Source: Bacteroidota bacterium
Lineage (GTDB): Bacteria > Bacteroidota > Bacteroidia > Bacteroidales > Prolixibacteraceae
DNA: 58,897 nt
NCBI GenBank assembly: GCA_030698405.1
Contig: JAUYMU010000120.1
Coordinates: 1 to 58,897 of the forward strand
Reading direction: 5' to 3'
The notes below the pieces were generated by a model. The model was not told the DNA's origin and did no database searches. It worked only from the letters and a program-made list of their open reading frames with translations. The translations under genes and the position numbers were made by a program. This document shows positions 16,230-25,251 of the stretch, piece after piece. How positions within the stretch are numbered: position 1 is the stretch's first letter; every line of letters starts with the position of its first letter.

Positions 16230-19200
16230 ATGAACCAAATCAAATTCTCCGCATTAGTCATTTTGCTGGTTTTCAGTCTGCAATCATTGGTTGCACAGCA
16301 CAAACCTTTCCTCGAAAATTTATACGATTACATCGAAAACCCGCAGATGATCGGCCTCAACCAGGAAGAAGGCCATGTTCCGCTGTTGCCCTACGCCAAT
16401 TTAGATAAAGCTTTTACACGCGAAAAAACGCAGTCATCTGGCTTTCTTTCGCTCGATGGCAAATGGAAGTTTCTTTATACCGTCAATCCCGATGGCATCA
16501 ATAAAGGCTTTTTCAGGAATGATTTTAATGAAAAAGGCATGGCCGAAATTGCTGTTCCCGGAATGTGGCAGATGCAGGGTTGGGGCGAGAAGATTTTCCG
16601 CAATGTTGCGCAACCGTTTAAATCCGATCCGCCCAAAATTCCGCGCGATTACAATCCGGTTGGTTCTTATCGCAAAACGTTTAACGTTCCTTCAGGATTT
16701 AAAGACAAACAGCTTTTCCTGCATTTCGAGGGTGTGGCTTCGGCCTTTTTTGTGTGGGTGAATGGTCAGGAAGCAGGCTACAACCAGGGTGCCAACGAGC
16801 CCGCCGAATTTGATGTAACCAAGTTGGTGAAACCCGGAAAGAACACGGTTTCGGTGATGGTTTTTCAGTATTCCGATGGTATTTACAACGAAGATCAGGA
16901 CATGTGGCGGCTGGGCGGAATTTTCCGCAGCGTTTACCTGATGGCCACGCCGAAAGTACACATCCGCGATTATTACGTGGTGACAGATTTGGACGATAAA
17001 TACGAAGATGCCACCCTGAAAGTGGAAGCTGAAATCCAGAATTATTCCGCGGCACCAGTTCAGAATTATCAGGTTAAAGTTAGCCTGTTCGACGCACAGA
17101 ATCGTATGGTTTTGGAGAACCTCACTTCAGAAAAAATAACACTTGGGGCAGGCGAAAAAAAGACGATCCGTTTGAATGCTCTTGTCAAATCTCCCCTGAA
17201 ATGGTCGGACGAAAAGCCCAATTTGTACCGAATTGGCTTCGAACTGGTGGATGCTTCAGGAAAAACTACCGAAGCCTTGGCCGAACGAATTGGCTTTAAA
17301 GAAGTAGAGGTGAAAAATCAGGTTTTTTATGTGAATGGTGTGCCGGTAAAACTGAACGGTGTAAACAGCCACATGCAGCATCCTGATTTGGGTCACACGA
17401 TGGACGAGGAAACCATCCGCAAAGATTTTTACCTGATGAAGCAGTTCAACATCAACTGTGTGCGCACCTGCCATTATCCGCCGGTGAAAGAATACCTCGA
17501 ACTGGCTGACGAATTGGGTATATACATCGTTGACGAGGCCGGAGTGGAAGCACATGCCACCGAATTTATCTCGAACCTGCCCGAATGGACCAAATCGTAT
17601 GTGGAGCGTGCTGAAAAAATGGTGCTTCGTGACCGCAACCATCCATCGGTTCTTTTCTGGAGCGCCGGAAACGAAAGCGGTTCAGGATTTAATATTTGTG
17701 AGGTGATTGCTGCCGGAAAGCGTCTCGATCCCAGCCGGCCCGACTGGATGTACGGCGGAAACGACCTCGATCATCCGGGGAAAAACAATCCGGTGAAATG
17801 TGAAGATATTATTGGCCCGCGCTACGGAACTCAGTTTGAGCTGAAGGTATTCTTTGGCCAATCTCCTGAAGAAATTGATCCGCGTCCGTCGTTTATGGAC
17901 GAATATTTATCGGCTGCCGGCAACAGCATGGGCGGACTGGACGAATACTGGGATGTAATATATGAATATCCGCGCCTGATGGGTGGTGCAATTTGGGATT
18001 TTGTAAGTCCGGGGTTGCGCGAAAATTACGTCAGCTCTCCTGACGCTTCAGGAAACAAACTGGACGCGGCATTGATGGGCAAAACCGAACTGGTCGCCGG
18101 AAAATTTGGCAAGGCCGTTCAACTCACCGGAACCGATACCTGGGTGGAATTGTATCGCGATCCAAAACTCGACATTTCAGGAAAAGCTTTGACCGTATCG
18201 TTTTGGGTGAAACCCCGCGAGTGGAATGGCAACGGCACTTTCCTGTCGAAAGGATTTTACCAATTTGGCGTGGAACAAATCAGCGAAACCGAGTTGGAAT
18301 TCTACGTTGGCGACCGTAAGAAAACCAGCGTAAAAACTACACTTCCTGAAAACTGGCAAAACAACTGGCACCTCGTAACCGGAATTTATAACGGAACTCA
18401 ACTTCAATTGTATATTAATGGCGAAAAGAAAGCAGAGGTCGCTTGCACCCTGAGCATTGAAAACAAACCTTTCCCGATTAACCTTGGCCGAAATCCTGAA
18501 ATTGAAGCGCAGGAAAATCCGAACCATTACAGCAACGCAGCATTCGATCAGTTGGCTATTTTTGATCGCGTCGTTAACGTTCAGGATTTGCTGAATCCGA
18601 CTGATGCCACGAAAAGATCGGCTGTCTGCTGGCTCGATTTCGATGAGCAAAAAACCGGGCAGGAGTTTTTTAGTATGGGAGTTGGAGGCCGCACTTACGG
18701 AAACATTTGGCCCGACCGCACCCCGCAGCCCGAAATGTGGCAGATCAAGAAATCGGCACAGCCAGTTTCTGTTAAAATGCTCGACGAAACGAAAGGCGAA
18801 GTGGAAATCTGGAACCGGATGCACTTTACAAATACCAGCGAACTTGATGCCGTTTGGCAATTGCAGTGCGAAGGAGCGGTGGTAAAAGAAGGAAGCTTGC
18901 AGACATCTGTTTCGCCACTTTCAAAAGCAAAAGTTACCATTCCGTATCTGCCATTCGTTCAGGAAGCCGGGAAAGAATATTTTCTGCTGGTGAGTTTCCG
19001 GCAGAAAACAGATCAGCCTTGGGCAGCGAAAGGCTTTGAACTGGCATGGGATCAGTTACCGCTGAAAGTTGTCCCGGCCCATGCTATTTCAACTGTAAAT
19101 CTGCCTGCTCCTGAAATCAATGAAACGAGTGATATGATCAAGGTTCAGGGGAATAATTTTACCTATTCGTTCAGCAAAACAACAGGTAGTCTGACTTCCA

Positions 19201-20015
19201 TCATTTTCGACGGAATCGAATTGCTGAAAGAAGGATTGAACCTGAACGTATGGCGCGCACCGCTGGCAAACGATATCGATCAGTGGACGAACTGGATGTC
19301 AGGATTGACCCGCACTCCGGGAATGGGATCGGGTCAATCGAATGCGTGGTTTGCGCATGGACTGGACAGGTTGACTACCAAAGCCGACCGCATCAACTGG
19401 ACAAAAACTTCAAAAGAAATTAAACTGGTGATCGAAAGCCATACTTCGAACCCGGAAAAAACGACAGCTTTCGAAAACAGGTTTGAGTTCACCATTTCTG
19501 GTTCAGGAAAAATGACGCTCGACCACACCGTAACGCCCAATGGGAAAATGCCGGAATGGCTGCCACGTGTTGGAATCCAAATGGTACTGAATCAATCTTT
19601 CGATCAGGTAAAATGGTATGGACGCGGACCGTTCGAAACTTATCCCGATCGCAAAACCGGCGCGAAAATCGGAATGTATTCGGGTTCGGTTGTCGATCAA
19701 TATGTACCTTATCTCATTCCTCAGGAAAACGGGAACAAAACCGATGTTCGCTGGGCAACACTTCAAAATACGCAGGGGGTTGGCATGAAGATTTCAGCGT
19801 CAGAAACATTTAATTTCAGTGCGCAAAATCTTGATTCCGACAATCTTTCGCGGGCATGGTATCCGTTCCAGCTAAAACCATTCGACGGAGTAACGCTCAA
19901 TCTCGATTACGCATTAAGCGGCGTGGGTTGTACTGCGATTTCAGTGCTGAACAAATATCGCGTGATGCCTTCGGAACGAAAGTTCCAATTGGTTTTTGAG
20001 CCGTTCAGGAAATAA
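16230..20015 (+). CDS. Exported GH2 beta-galactosidase-like enzyme with LamG insertion
   Basis: This 1261-residue secreted protein (signal ending SLVAQ at about 23) has the LacZ plan: sugar-binding domain (about 75-240), immunoglobulin-like domain (about 240-350), TIM barrel (about 350-600) and a C-terminal beta-sandwich (about 990-1255). The acid/base is E482 in SAGNESG and the nucleophile E558 in MDEYLSAAGNS. DQDMWRLGG, CHYPP and DEAGVEAH are conserved. A concanavalin/LamG-like domain is inserted at about 610-790 (SFWVKPREW, WHLVTGIYNG, LQLYINGEKK), probably for carbohydrate binding. The galactose-contacting His that normally follows the nucleophile by three residues is Ser561, so specificity may not be simple lactose. 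It has its own promoter. Neighbours suggest trimming of glycans after desialylation. Confidence 0.87.
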   Translation: MNQIKFSALVILLVFSLQSLVAQHKPFLENLYDYIENPQMIGLNQEEGHVPLLPYANLDKAFTREKTQSSGFLSLDGKWKFLYTVNPDGINKGFFRNDFNEKGMAEIAVPGMWQMQGWGEKIFRNVAQPFKSDPPKIPRDYNPVGSYRKTFNVPSGFKDKQLFLHFEGVASAFFVWVNGQEAGYNQGANEPAEFDVTKLVKPGKNTVSVMVFQYSDGIYNEDQDMWRLGGIFRSVYLMATPKVHIRDYYVVTDLDDKYEDATLKVEAEIQNYSAAPVQNYQVKVSLFDAQNRMVLENLTSEKITLGAGEKKTIRLNALVKSPLKWSDEKPNLYRIGFELVDASGKTTEALAERIGFKEVEVKNQVFYVNGVPVKLNGVNSHMQHPDLGHTMDEETIRKDFYLMKQFNINCVRTCHYPPVKEYLELADELGIYIVDEAGVEAHATEFISNLPEWTKSYVERAEKMVLRDRNHPSVLFWSAGNESGSGFNICEVIAAGKRLDPSRPDWMYGGNDLDHPGKNNPVKCEDIIGPRYGTQFELKVFFGQSPEEIDPRPSFMDEYLSAAGNSMGGLDEYWDVIYEYPRLMGGAIWDFVSPGLRENYVSSPDASGNKLDAALMGKTELVAGKFGKAVQLTGTDTWVELYRDPKLDISGKALTVSFWVKPREWNGNGTFLSKGFYQFGVEQISETELEFYVGDRKKTSVKTTLPENWQNNWHLVTGIYNGTQLQLYINGEKKAEVACTLSIENKPFPINLGRNPEIEAQENPNHYSNAAFDQLAIFDRVVNVQDLLNPTDATKRSAVCWLDFDEQKTGQEFFSMGVGGRTYGNIWPDRTPQPEMWQIKKSAQPVSVKMLDETKGEVEIWNRMHFTNTSELDAVWQLQCEGAVVKEGSLQTSVSPLSKAKVTIPYLPFVQEAGKEYFLLVSFRQKTDQPWAAKGFELAWDQLPLKVVPAHAISTVNLPAPEINETSDMIKVQGNNFTYSFSKTTGSLTSIIFDGIELLKEGLNLNVWRAPLANDIDQWTNWMSGLTRTPGMGSGQSNAWFAHGLDRLTTKADRINWTKTSKEIKLVIESHTSNPEKTTAFENRFEFTISGSGKMTLDHTVTPNGKMPEWLPRVGIQMVLNQSFDQVKWYGRGPFETYPDRKTGAKIGMYSGSVVDQYVPYLIPQENGNKTDVRWATLQNTQGVGMKISASETFNFSAQNLDSDNLSRAWYPFQLKPFDGVTLNLDYALSGVGCTAISVLNKYRVMPSERKFQLVFEPFRK

Positions 20016-20130
20016 GGAAAGTCTTTTTTTGCTGTTTTGAATGCATCTATTTGGGAATCTGGTAATGGTTCTTCTAAGAGACACAACCATTTATGTCTTG
20101 TAAGCATCTAAAAAAGAGATAAACAAAACC

Positions 20131-20982
20131 ATGAAACAACTATTCGCATTCATCTTACTGTTAGCCTTTTTACCAGGCTGTAAAAAAGAGAAAATTGAAG
20201 ATGCCTTGGTGGTAAAATCGTGTTTTGGATATCAGCCTGATGCCCAAAATGGAAAAAAAGTACGATTTACCAACTGTTCGGAGAATGCTTTAAGCTACAA
20301 ATGGAATTTTGGGGACGGTACCACATCCAACGAATCTGAACCTACACATGAATACTCGGGCTCATTCCCATTCTATGTTACACTTATAGCATATAACGGC
20401 AGTAAATCAGATGCAATTACGAGACGCCTTTTTGATGAAATTATGGTTTACAAACCCAATATTTACATTTATCCACTTTATCAAACCAGACTTTGTGTCG
20501 AAATTTCATTTCCGATGGGCGGGGATATCGTTGAGTCGATACCTGAATATGCCGATGGGTGGTGCGTTGATGTTGACATCAGCGGGAAAATTAATGATCA
20601 ATACGATTACCTGTTCTATGAAAGTAAGCAACCCAATATATTTCAGTACGAAAAGGGATGGTGCATTGGCAGAGCCGATTTGAAATTATTTTTTGAAAAA
20701 AACATGGCGCTGTATAATTTTTCAACTTCAGAAATTAAAGACTTTATCGATTATTGGATGCCATTATTAACGGAGGATAATTTCTATTGTATTTACCCTC
20801 AAACCAACGAGATCATAGATAAAATAATACAACTTGACCTTTCGGTTAAGCCTGACAAAATTCATCGCTTGTTTTATGGAGTCATAGGTACGGGTGAATT
20901 TAAAAAACTCGAAGCGCCTAAAATCAAATCCTTTGACCGAAGTGGATTTTACATTGTGGAATGGGGAGTATTCAGAAATTAA
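20131..20982 (+). CDS. PKD-domain lipoprotein of unknown function
   Basis: This 283-residue lipoprotein has signal LLLAFLPGC with acylated Cys at about 17. Residues about 30-100 form a PKD-like domain (YKWNFGDGTTSNESEPTHEY, then PFYVTLIAYN). The rest starts with KPNIYIYPLYQTRL and continues through GGDIVESIPEYADGWCVDV, a pattern I associate with an uncharacterised domain found in other secreted Bacteroidetes proteins. No catalytic motif stands out. It is flanked by gaps of 115 and 65 bp and may be monocistronic. A surface or periplasmic binding role is possible, but nothing in the context ties it to the sialoglycan locus. Confidence 0.75.
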   Translation: MKQLFAFILLLAFLPGCKKEKIEDALVVKSCFGYQPDAQNGKKVRFTNCSENALSYKWNFGDGTTSNESEPTHEYSGSFPFYVTLIAYNGSKSDAITRRLFDEIMVYKPNIYIYPLYQTRLCVEISFPMGGDIVESIPEYADGWCVDVDISGKINDQYDYLFYESKQPNIFQYEKGWCIGRADLKLFFEKNMALYNFSTSEIKDFIDYWMPLLTEDNFYCIYPQTNEIIDKIIQLDLSVKPDKIHRLFYGVIGTGEFKKLEAPKIKSFDRSGFYIVEWGVFRN

Positions 20983-20995
20983 TCACAACTTTTCA

Positions 20996-21027
20996 TTTGG
21001 CCATCTCATTTCCGTTTCATAACTTAG
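20996..21027 (+). promoter_or_regulatory. Predicted radC promoter
   Basis: TTTG (20996-20999), a 20-nt spacer and TAACTTAG (21020-21027, one mismatch to TAnnTTTG) precede the radC ATG by about 20 nt. Confidence 0.45.
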
Positions 21028-21047
21028 TTAACTAAACAAACACTAAG

Positions 21048-21737
21048 ATGTACAAGAAACCAAGTATCAAGGAATGGGCCGTGGAAGACCGCCCACGTGA
21101 GAAAATGCAGGCCAAAGGAGTGCGTTCATTGTCGGAAGCAGAGTTAATTGCCATTTTAATTGGGTCCGGAAATCTGGAAGAATCGGCGGTTGAGGTATCG
21201 CGCCGGATTATGGCATCGGTAAACAACAACCTCAACGAACTGGGCAAAAAGAACATCAACGACCTCCAAAAATTCAAAGGTATCGGACCGGCAAAAGCCA
21301 TCACCATTGCGGCTGCCATGGAACTCGGGCGCCGCAGAAAAGAATCGGAACCCGACGAAAAGCCAAAAGTGATAACCAGTGGTGATGCAGCAGCCATCTT
21401 TAAACCTTTGCTGAGCGACCTGCCGCACGAAGAATTCTGGGTACTTTTACTAAATCGCAACAACCTGGTTCTCGATAAGATGATGGTAAGCCAGGGAGGA
21501 TTGGCAGGAACAGTGATTGATGTGCGAATTATCCTGAAAATAGCGCTCGACAAACTGGCCTGTTCCATTATTTTGTGTCACAACCACCCTTCGGGAAATC
21601 TTGTGCCCAGCGAAGCCGACAAGGACATCACAAAAAAAATTAAAGAAGCCGGGAAACACATGGATATTCCGGTACTCGACCATATTATAATCGGGAATGG
21701 TTCGTACTTTAGCTTTGCCGACGACGGGCTGATTTGA
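21048..21737 (+). CDS. radC: RadC-family JAB/MPN domain protein
   Basis: This 229-residue cytoplasmic protein has an N-terminal UPF0758 helical part with a helix-hairpin-helix (KFKGIGPAKAITI, about 75-87). A C-terminal JAB domain follows, whose zinc ligands are visible as HNHPSG (178-183) with Asp191. An upstream Glu in the LPHEEFW region completes the JAMM set. RadC proteins are widespread; despite the name, a direct repair role is doubtful and the substrate is unknown. Length is normal. A promoter for the following operon is embedded at its 3' end. Confidence 0.92.
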   Translation: MYKKPSIKEWAVEDRPREKMQAKGVRSLSEAELIAILIGSGNLEESAVEVSRRIMASVNNNLNELGKKNINDLQKFKGIGPAKAITIAAAMELGRRRKESEPDEKPKVITSGDAAAIFKPLLSDLPHEEFWVLLLNRNNLVLDKMMVSQGGLAGTVIDVRIILKIALDKLACSIILCHNHPSGNLVPSEADKDITKKIKEAGKHMDIPVLDHIIIGNGSYFSFADDGLI

Positions 21738-21762
21738 AGGTAGAGAAAATTTGGTACATTTG
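21733..21762 (+). promoter_or_regulatory. Predicted promoter of the carrier-protein/deacetylase operon
   Basis: TTTG (21733-21736, overlapping the radC stop), an 18-nt spacer and TACATTTG (21755-21762) form a strong match to the Bacteroidetes consensus. The -7 sequence and spacer length equal those of the susC promoter. The start site would be near 21769, leaving only about 9 nt before the ATG at 21778. Confidence 0.65.
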
Positions 21763-21777
21763 AGAAAAAATAACACT

Positions 21778-21984
21778 ATGATACTTGAAAGAACAAAAGA
21801 TGAGATATTAGTTCGACTTCCGGCATCCGTTGACCTGAGCGAACTACAAAACATGCTTGATTTTTTGCAGTATAAGGAGTTAACAGCAAAATCAGAAGCA
21901 AAACAAAGCGATGCGGATGAGCTCTCAAAAAAAGTAAATAAGTCAATTTGGACAAAAGTAAAAGCCCGCCGCGGTTTAAAATGA
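21778..21984 (+). CDS. Small protein of unknown function, first gene of the operon
   Basis: This is a 68-residue soluble protein with no membrane segment. The N-terminal half (ILVRLPASVDLSELQNMLDFLQ) looks like a beta-strand and helix, similar in style to small antitoxin-like or DUF2281-like proteins. The C-terminal half is lysine-rich (KKVNKSIWTKVKARRGLK). I chose the ATG at 21778 because it follows the predicted promoter closely; the frame is open to 21751. It ends 10 bp before the deacetylase-like gene. No toxin partner is adjacent, so a toxin-antitoxin role is not supported. Function unknown. Confidence 0.65.
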   Translation: MILERTKDEILVRLPASVDLSELQNMLDFLQYKELTAKSEAKQSDADELSKKVNKSIWTKVKARRGLK

Positions 21985-21994
21985 AATTCTTTCT

Positions 21995-23338
21995 GTGGAA
22001 AAAACACACCTTTCAACGCTTTTAATTTTCACTCCTGAAATTACGCCACGGGTCGAATTCACATTTGGCCTGATCTTCAAAACCATTCTTGGAATTGACC
22101 TGATTTTCACCAAAAATTCTGACGAGTTTTTGCAATCCGACTTGCCAAAAATCAACTATTCGCAAACAAACATTTCCTCCGGATTATTTCTGAAAGCTCA
22201 TTCGCTCTTGTTTGAAAAAAACAGTGCCGTTCAGGAAATTGAAACAGTGGAATACAAACAAATGCAGTTGTTTTTCCCAACTTCAGAAGATTCATTTTTG
22301 CCTTTCGATCCTTTTGCATGTGCTTTCTATCTGGTTACGCGATACGAAGAATATATCTCTGAAAGCACTGATGAACACGAACGATTTACCGATTCGGAAA
22401 ATATTCTGGTTCGCCTCGGTCTGCACCAGAAACCGCTTGTTGACATGATGGCGTACTGGATTGCTGAAAAAATTTCCGGACAATTCCCGGAGTTTAAAAT
22501 TCGCCAGCGTTCATTTCAGTTTGTAACTTCCATTGATATCGACAATGCCTGGGCTTACAAAAATAAAAGCTTGATGGTTTCGTTTGGAGCCATTCTGAAA
22601 GCTGTTTTTAATGCTCGGTGGGACGAATTGAAACAGCGGCTCATCGTTTTTCTTGGTCTCCAAAAAGATCCTTACGACACTTATAAATACATATTTGAAA
22701 CCTACAAAGGGCTGCTCAACCATATTCTGTTTTTTATCCTGATTGGCGATCGAAATCAATACGACAAAAGTATTTCTTTCAGGAACAAGAATTTTCGCCA
22801 GCTAATCGCACACCTTTCATCGGTTTGCGAGGTTGGTATTCATCCGTCGTATGCCTCGAACTACAAACCATGGTTGTTCGACACCGAAAAAGACCGTCTG
22901 GAAAACATTATCCTGAAACCGGTCACCAAAAGCCGGCAACATTTTCTGAAACTTAAAATGCCCCAAACCTATCAGCAATTACTGAAATCGGGCATTTCAG
23001 AAGATTACACAATGGGTTTTGCCAGCTTGGCAGGATTTAGGGCCGGAACCTGTACCGCGTTTCATTTTTTCGATTTAAGCTGCAACCAGCAAACTGAATT
23101 GATGATTCATCCGTTTCAGGTAATGGATGTGACACTGAAAAGCTACCTGAAAATGGATCCGGAGCAAGCCTGGCAACAGATTGAAAAGTTAATGTTTGAA
23201 GTGAAAAATGTGAATGGTACATTTGTCAGCTTGTGGCACAATGAATCGCTGAAAGATTCGGGTCAATGGCTTGGGTGGCGCAAAGTTTTTGAACAAATAC
23301 TTGAAAAAGGACTAAATTATGCCAATGAGCCAACCTGA
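21995..23338 (+). CDS. Polysaccharide deacetylase-like protein with Bacteroidetes N-terminal domain
   Basis: This is a 447-residue cytoplasmic-looking protein; I see no signal peptide. The N-terminal half (about 1-165) is a Bacteroidetes-specific domain (DUF7033-like). From FVTSIDIDNAWAYKNK (about 169-184) a NodB-like barrel begins; the DIDNAW motif replaces the usual DDG. GIHPSYAS (about 283-290) resembles the His-bearing metal segment, and WHNES near the C-terminus a late family motif. Such proteins occur in surface polysaccharide loci. The start codon is GTG, as no in-frame ATG fits better. The 3' end overlaps the next gene by 20 bp. The acceptor is unknown, and catalytic activity is less certain than for the second deacetylase. 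Confidence 0.78.
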   Translation: MEKTHLSTLLIFTPEITPRVEFTFGLIFKTILGIDLIFTKNSDEFLQSDLPKINYSQTNISSGLFLKAHSLLFEKNSAVQEIETVEYKQMQLFFPTSEDSFLPFDPFACAFYLVTRYEEYISESTDEHERFTDSENILVRLGLHQKPLVDMMAYWIAEKISGQFPEFKIRQRSFQFVTSIDIDNAWAYKNKSLMVSFGAILKAVFNARWDELKQRLIVFLGLQKDPYDTYKYIFETYKGLLNHILFFILIGDRNQYDKSISFRNKNFRQLIAHLSSVCEVGIHPSYASNYKPWLFDTEKDRLENIILKPVTKSRQHFLKLKMPQTYQQLLKSGISEDYTMGFASLAGFRAGTCTAFHFFDLSCNQQTELMIHPFQVMDVTLKSYLKMDPEQAWQQIEKLMFEVKNVNGTFVSLWHNESLKDSGQWLGWRKVFEQILEKGLNYANEPT

Positions 23339-24239
23339 AATACGACTGGTAAAAAATAAGGACATCGACTACCGGAAATGGGATCAATGCGTAAATGGGT
23401 CTTCTGTTCCTTTGGTTTATGCCCAATCGTGGTATCTCGACCTGATTTGCCCCAACTGGGACGCGCTCGTTTTAGGCGACTTTGCATATGTGATGCCACT
23501 AAACATCAAACAGAAATTTGGTGTCACATTTTTATTGCAACCTATTTACGCACAGCAACAAGGTATTTTTCCTGAAGCAAATCTCAATATTCAAAACGCT
23601 TTTCTAACCGAGGTTCACAATCGGTTTAAGTATGTGACCATAAATCTAAGTTCAAGTCATTCCGAACCTTTTCCTGAAGGCCTTTCAGTTCAATCACGTA
23701 CCAATTTTATCCTGAATTTAACTTTCGCTTACGATGAGCTGCAAAAGAATTATTCGCAGCATACACGGCGTCAAATCAGGAAAGCCGACGATAACAAAGT
23801 ATTTGTAATTAAAGGAATACAAACAGGCGAATACCTTGATCTGAAAAAAAATGCCACACCCGGCAAGCTCGCACCGCAATCAATGCAAACTTTAAAGCGG
23901 TTGCTGGAATATGGTTCGCTTCACGGAAACGGAACAATCTATGCAGCCTACAATCAACGGAATGAGCTCTGTGCAGCCGCATTTTTTTTATATACTGGCC
24001 AGCGGGTTACCTATATGAACGCAGTTTCGAACGGGGAAGGAAGAAAAACCAATGCGATGCACAAAATTGTTGATCAGTTTATTCAGGAACATTCGGGTTC
24101 ATTATTAACCCTCGATTTCGAAGGCTCCTCAATTCCTGGAATTGCCCGTTTCTATGCTGGATTTGGTTCCGAACCGGAACAATATTATTGCCTGAAATCC
24201 AACCAGTTGCCCATACCTTTGCGTTGGTTTAAAAAGTAA
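23319..24239 (+). CDS. FemAB-like GNAT acyltransferase
   Basis: This is a 306-residue soluble protein (about 304 if it starts at the second Met, 23325). The pattern WDQCVNGSS..LVYAQSWYLDL at the start and YSQHTRRQIRKADDNK in the middle, followed by a C-terminal GNAT half (AAYNQRNELCAAAFFLYTG, NAMHKIVDQFI, LDFEGSSIPGIARFYAGFG), matches the FemAB/BioF2-like double-GNAT group. These transfer amino acids or acyl groups onto peptidoglycan precursors or glycans. It overlaps the previous gene and ends 4 bp before the next, so translation is probably coupled. In exosortase-linked polysaccharide loci a FemAB-like protein also accompanies a deacetylase, an AMP-ligase and a carrier protein. The substrate is unknown. 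Confidence 0.8.
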   Translation: MPMSQPEIRLVKNKDIDYRKWDQCVNGSSVPLVYAQSWYLDLICPNWDALVLGDFAYVMPLNIKQKFGVTFLLQPIYAQQQGIFPEANLNIQNAFLTEVHNRFKYVTINLSSSHSEPFPEGLSVQSRTNFILNLTFAYDELQKNYSQHTRRQIRKADDNKVFVIKGIQTGEYLDLKKNATPGKLAPQSMQTLKRLLEYGSLHGNGTIYAAYNQRNELCAAAFFLYTGQRVTYMNAVSNGEGRKTNAMHKIVDQFIQEHSGSLLTLDFEGSSIPGIARFYAGFGSEPEQYYCLKSNQLPIPLRWFKK

Positions 24240-24243
24240 TCGA

Positions 24244-25251
24244 ATGAACAGTGGATCAATCAAACGCCTTTTATCGCCGTTCACCGGATTTATTCCCGTT
24301 GAAAAGCTGATTGCATCCTCCGGGCATCGGTTTATTTTGCCTTTCTGGCACGCCGTTTCCGATGTTCCACTTCCACATTTATCGCAATTGTACCGTGTCC
24401 CGACTGTGTCAGAATTTAAGCGCGATCTGGATTTTTTGCTGAAAAATTACAAACCTGCATCTGTTGACGATGTTTTCAGGCTGGCAAATAACAAAGGAAA
24501 ATCAAATCAAAACCTTTTCTTTCCAAGTTTCGACGATGGGTTGGCCGAATGTTACCATGTGATTGCCCCGATCTTGAAGAAGAAAGGTATTCAGGCTGCT
24601 TTCTTTATCAATCCAGCGTTTGTAGGCAACAAAATGCTTTTTCACCGTATCAAATCCAGTCTTCTCCTGAATTCCATTGCCCAAATAAAACCGTCAGGAA
24701 TAAAATCGGCGGAACAGCTTTTAGAAAATAGAAATATTCATCAGTTCCTTCGTCAGTCTACATTTACCGATCATTCCCTTCTCGATCAGCTTGCTGAAAT
24801 TTTCGGGCTCGACTTCGAATTATTTCTGAATCAGAAACAACCTTACATGAACTTTCAGCAAATTAAGGAATTGCAAGCAGATGGTTTTTTGATTGGCGCA
24901 CACGGAATGGATCACCGCGAATTTTTCCTTACTTCGGAAGACGAAATATTGGAGCAGATTTCCGCCAGCATGGAATTCCTGACTCGGGAAATAAAACCAC
25001 CGATAAATACGTTCGCCTTTCCGTTTACTGATTTTAAAGTGTCCAATTCGGTTTTCGAAAAAGCGAATACTGACAGGCTGTGGGACTTGAGTTTTGGTAC
25101 AGCCGGAATCAAAGACGAAACCATGAAAAACCATCTGCAACGCATTCCAATGGAATCAGGCGTAAACAAGGATGGAGAAAAAATCATCAGAACAGAGTAT
25201 ATTTGGTATTATCTGAAATCAGTTTTTGGAAAAAATAAAGTAAGCCGATAA
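24244..25251 (+). CDS. Polysaccharide deacetylase (NodB-fold)
   Basis: This 335-residue protein has the carbohydrate esterase 4 motif FPSFDDGLAECYHV (about 95-108, Asp-Asp-Gly) and AAFFINPAFVGN shortly after. GAHGMDHREFF (about 220-230), with its His residues, corresponds to the metal-binding HxxxH motif. FAFPFTDF is the next family block. No clear signal peptide is seen, so it may act on a cytoplasmic lipid-linked precursor. CE4 enzymes remove N- or O-acetyl groups from sugar polymers. The stop codon overlaps the ligase start by one base (TAATG). With the FemAB-like neighbour it suggests that an amino group is freed and then re-acylated; that is inference. Confidence 0.85.
   Translation: MNSGSIKRLLSPFTGFIPVEKLIASSGHRFILPFWHAVSDVPLPHLSQLYRVPTVSEFKRDLDFLLKNYKPASVDDVFRLANNKGKSNQNLFFPSFDDGLAECYHVIAPILKKKGIQAAFFINPAFVGNKMLFHRIKSSLLLNSIAQIKPSGIKSAEQLLENRNIHQFLRQSTFTDHSLLDQLAEIFGLDFELFLNQKQPYMNFQQIKELQADGFLIGAHGMDHREFFLTSEDEILEQISASMEFLTREIKPPINTFAFPFTDFKVSNSVFEKANTDRLWDLSFGTAGIKDETMKNHLQRIPMESGVNKDGEKIIRTEYIWYYLKSVFGKNKVSR

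Noticed and set aside
18177-18860. Minus-strand open frame of 227 codons inside the GH2 gene
   Set aside because: It is a shadow of a well-supported gene and shows no protein-like motif.
21778-21984. Antitoxin of a toxin-antitoxin pair
   Set aside because: No toxin-like gene adjoins it; the next gene is a deacetylase-like protein.
21450-22016. Minus-strand open frame of 188 codons over radC and the small gene
   Set aside because: It overlaps the radC active-site motif on the other strand and a strong plus-strand promoter.
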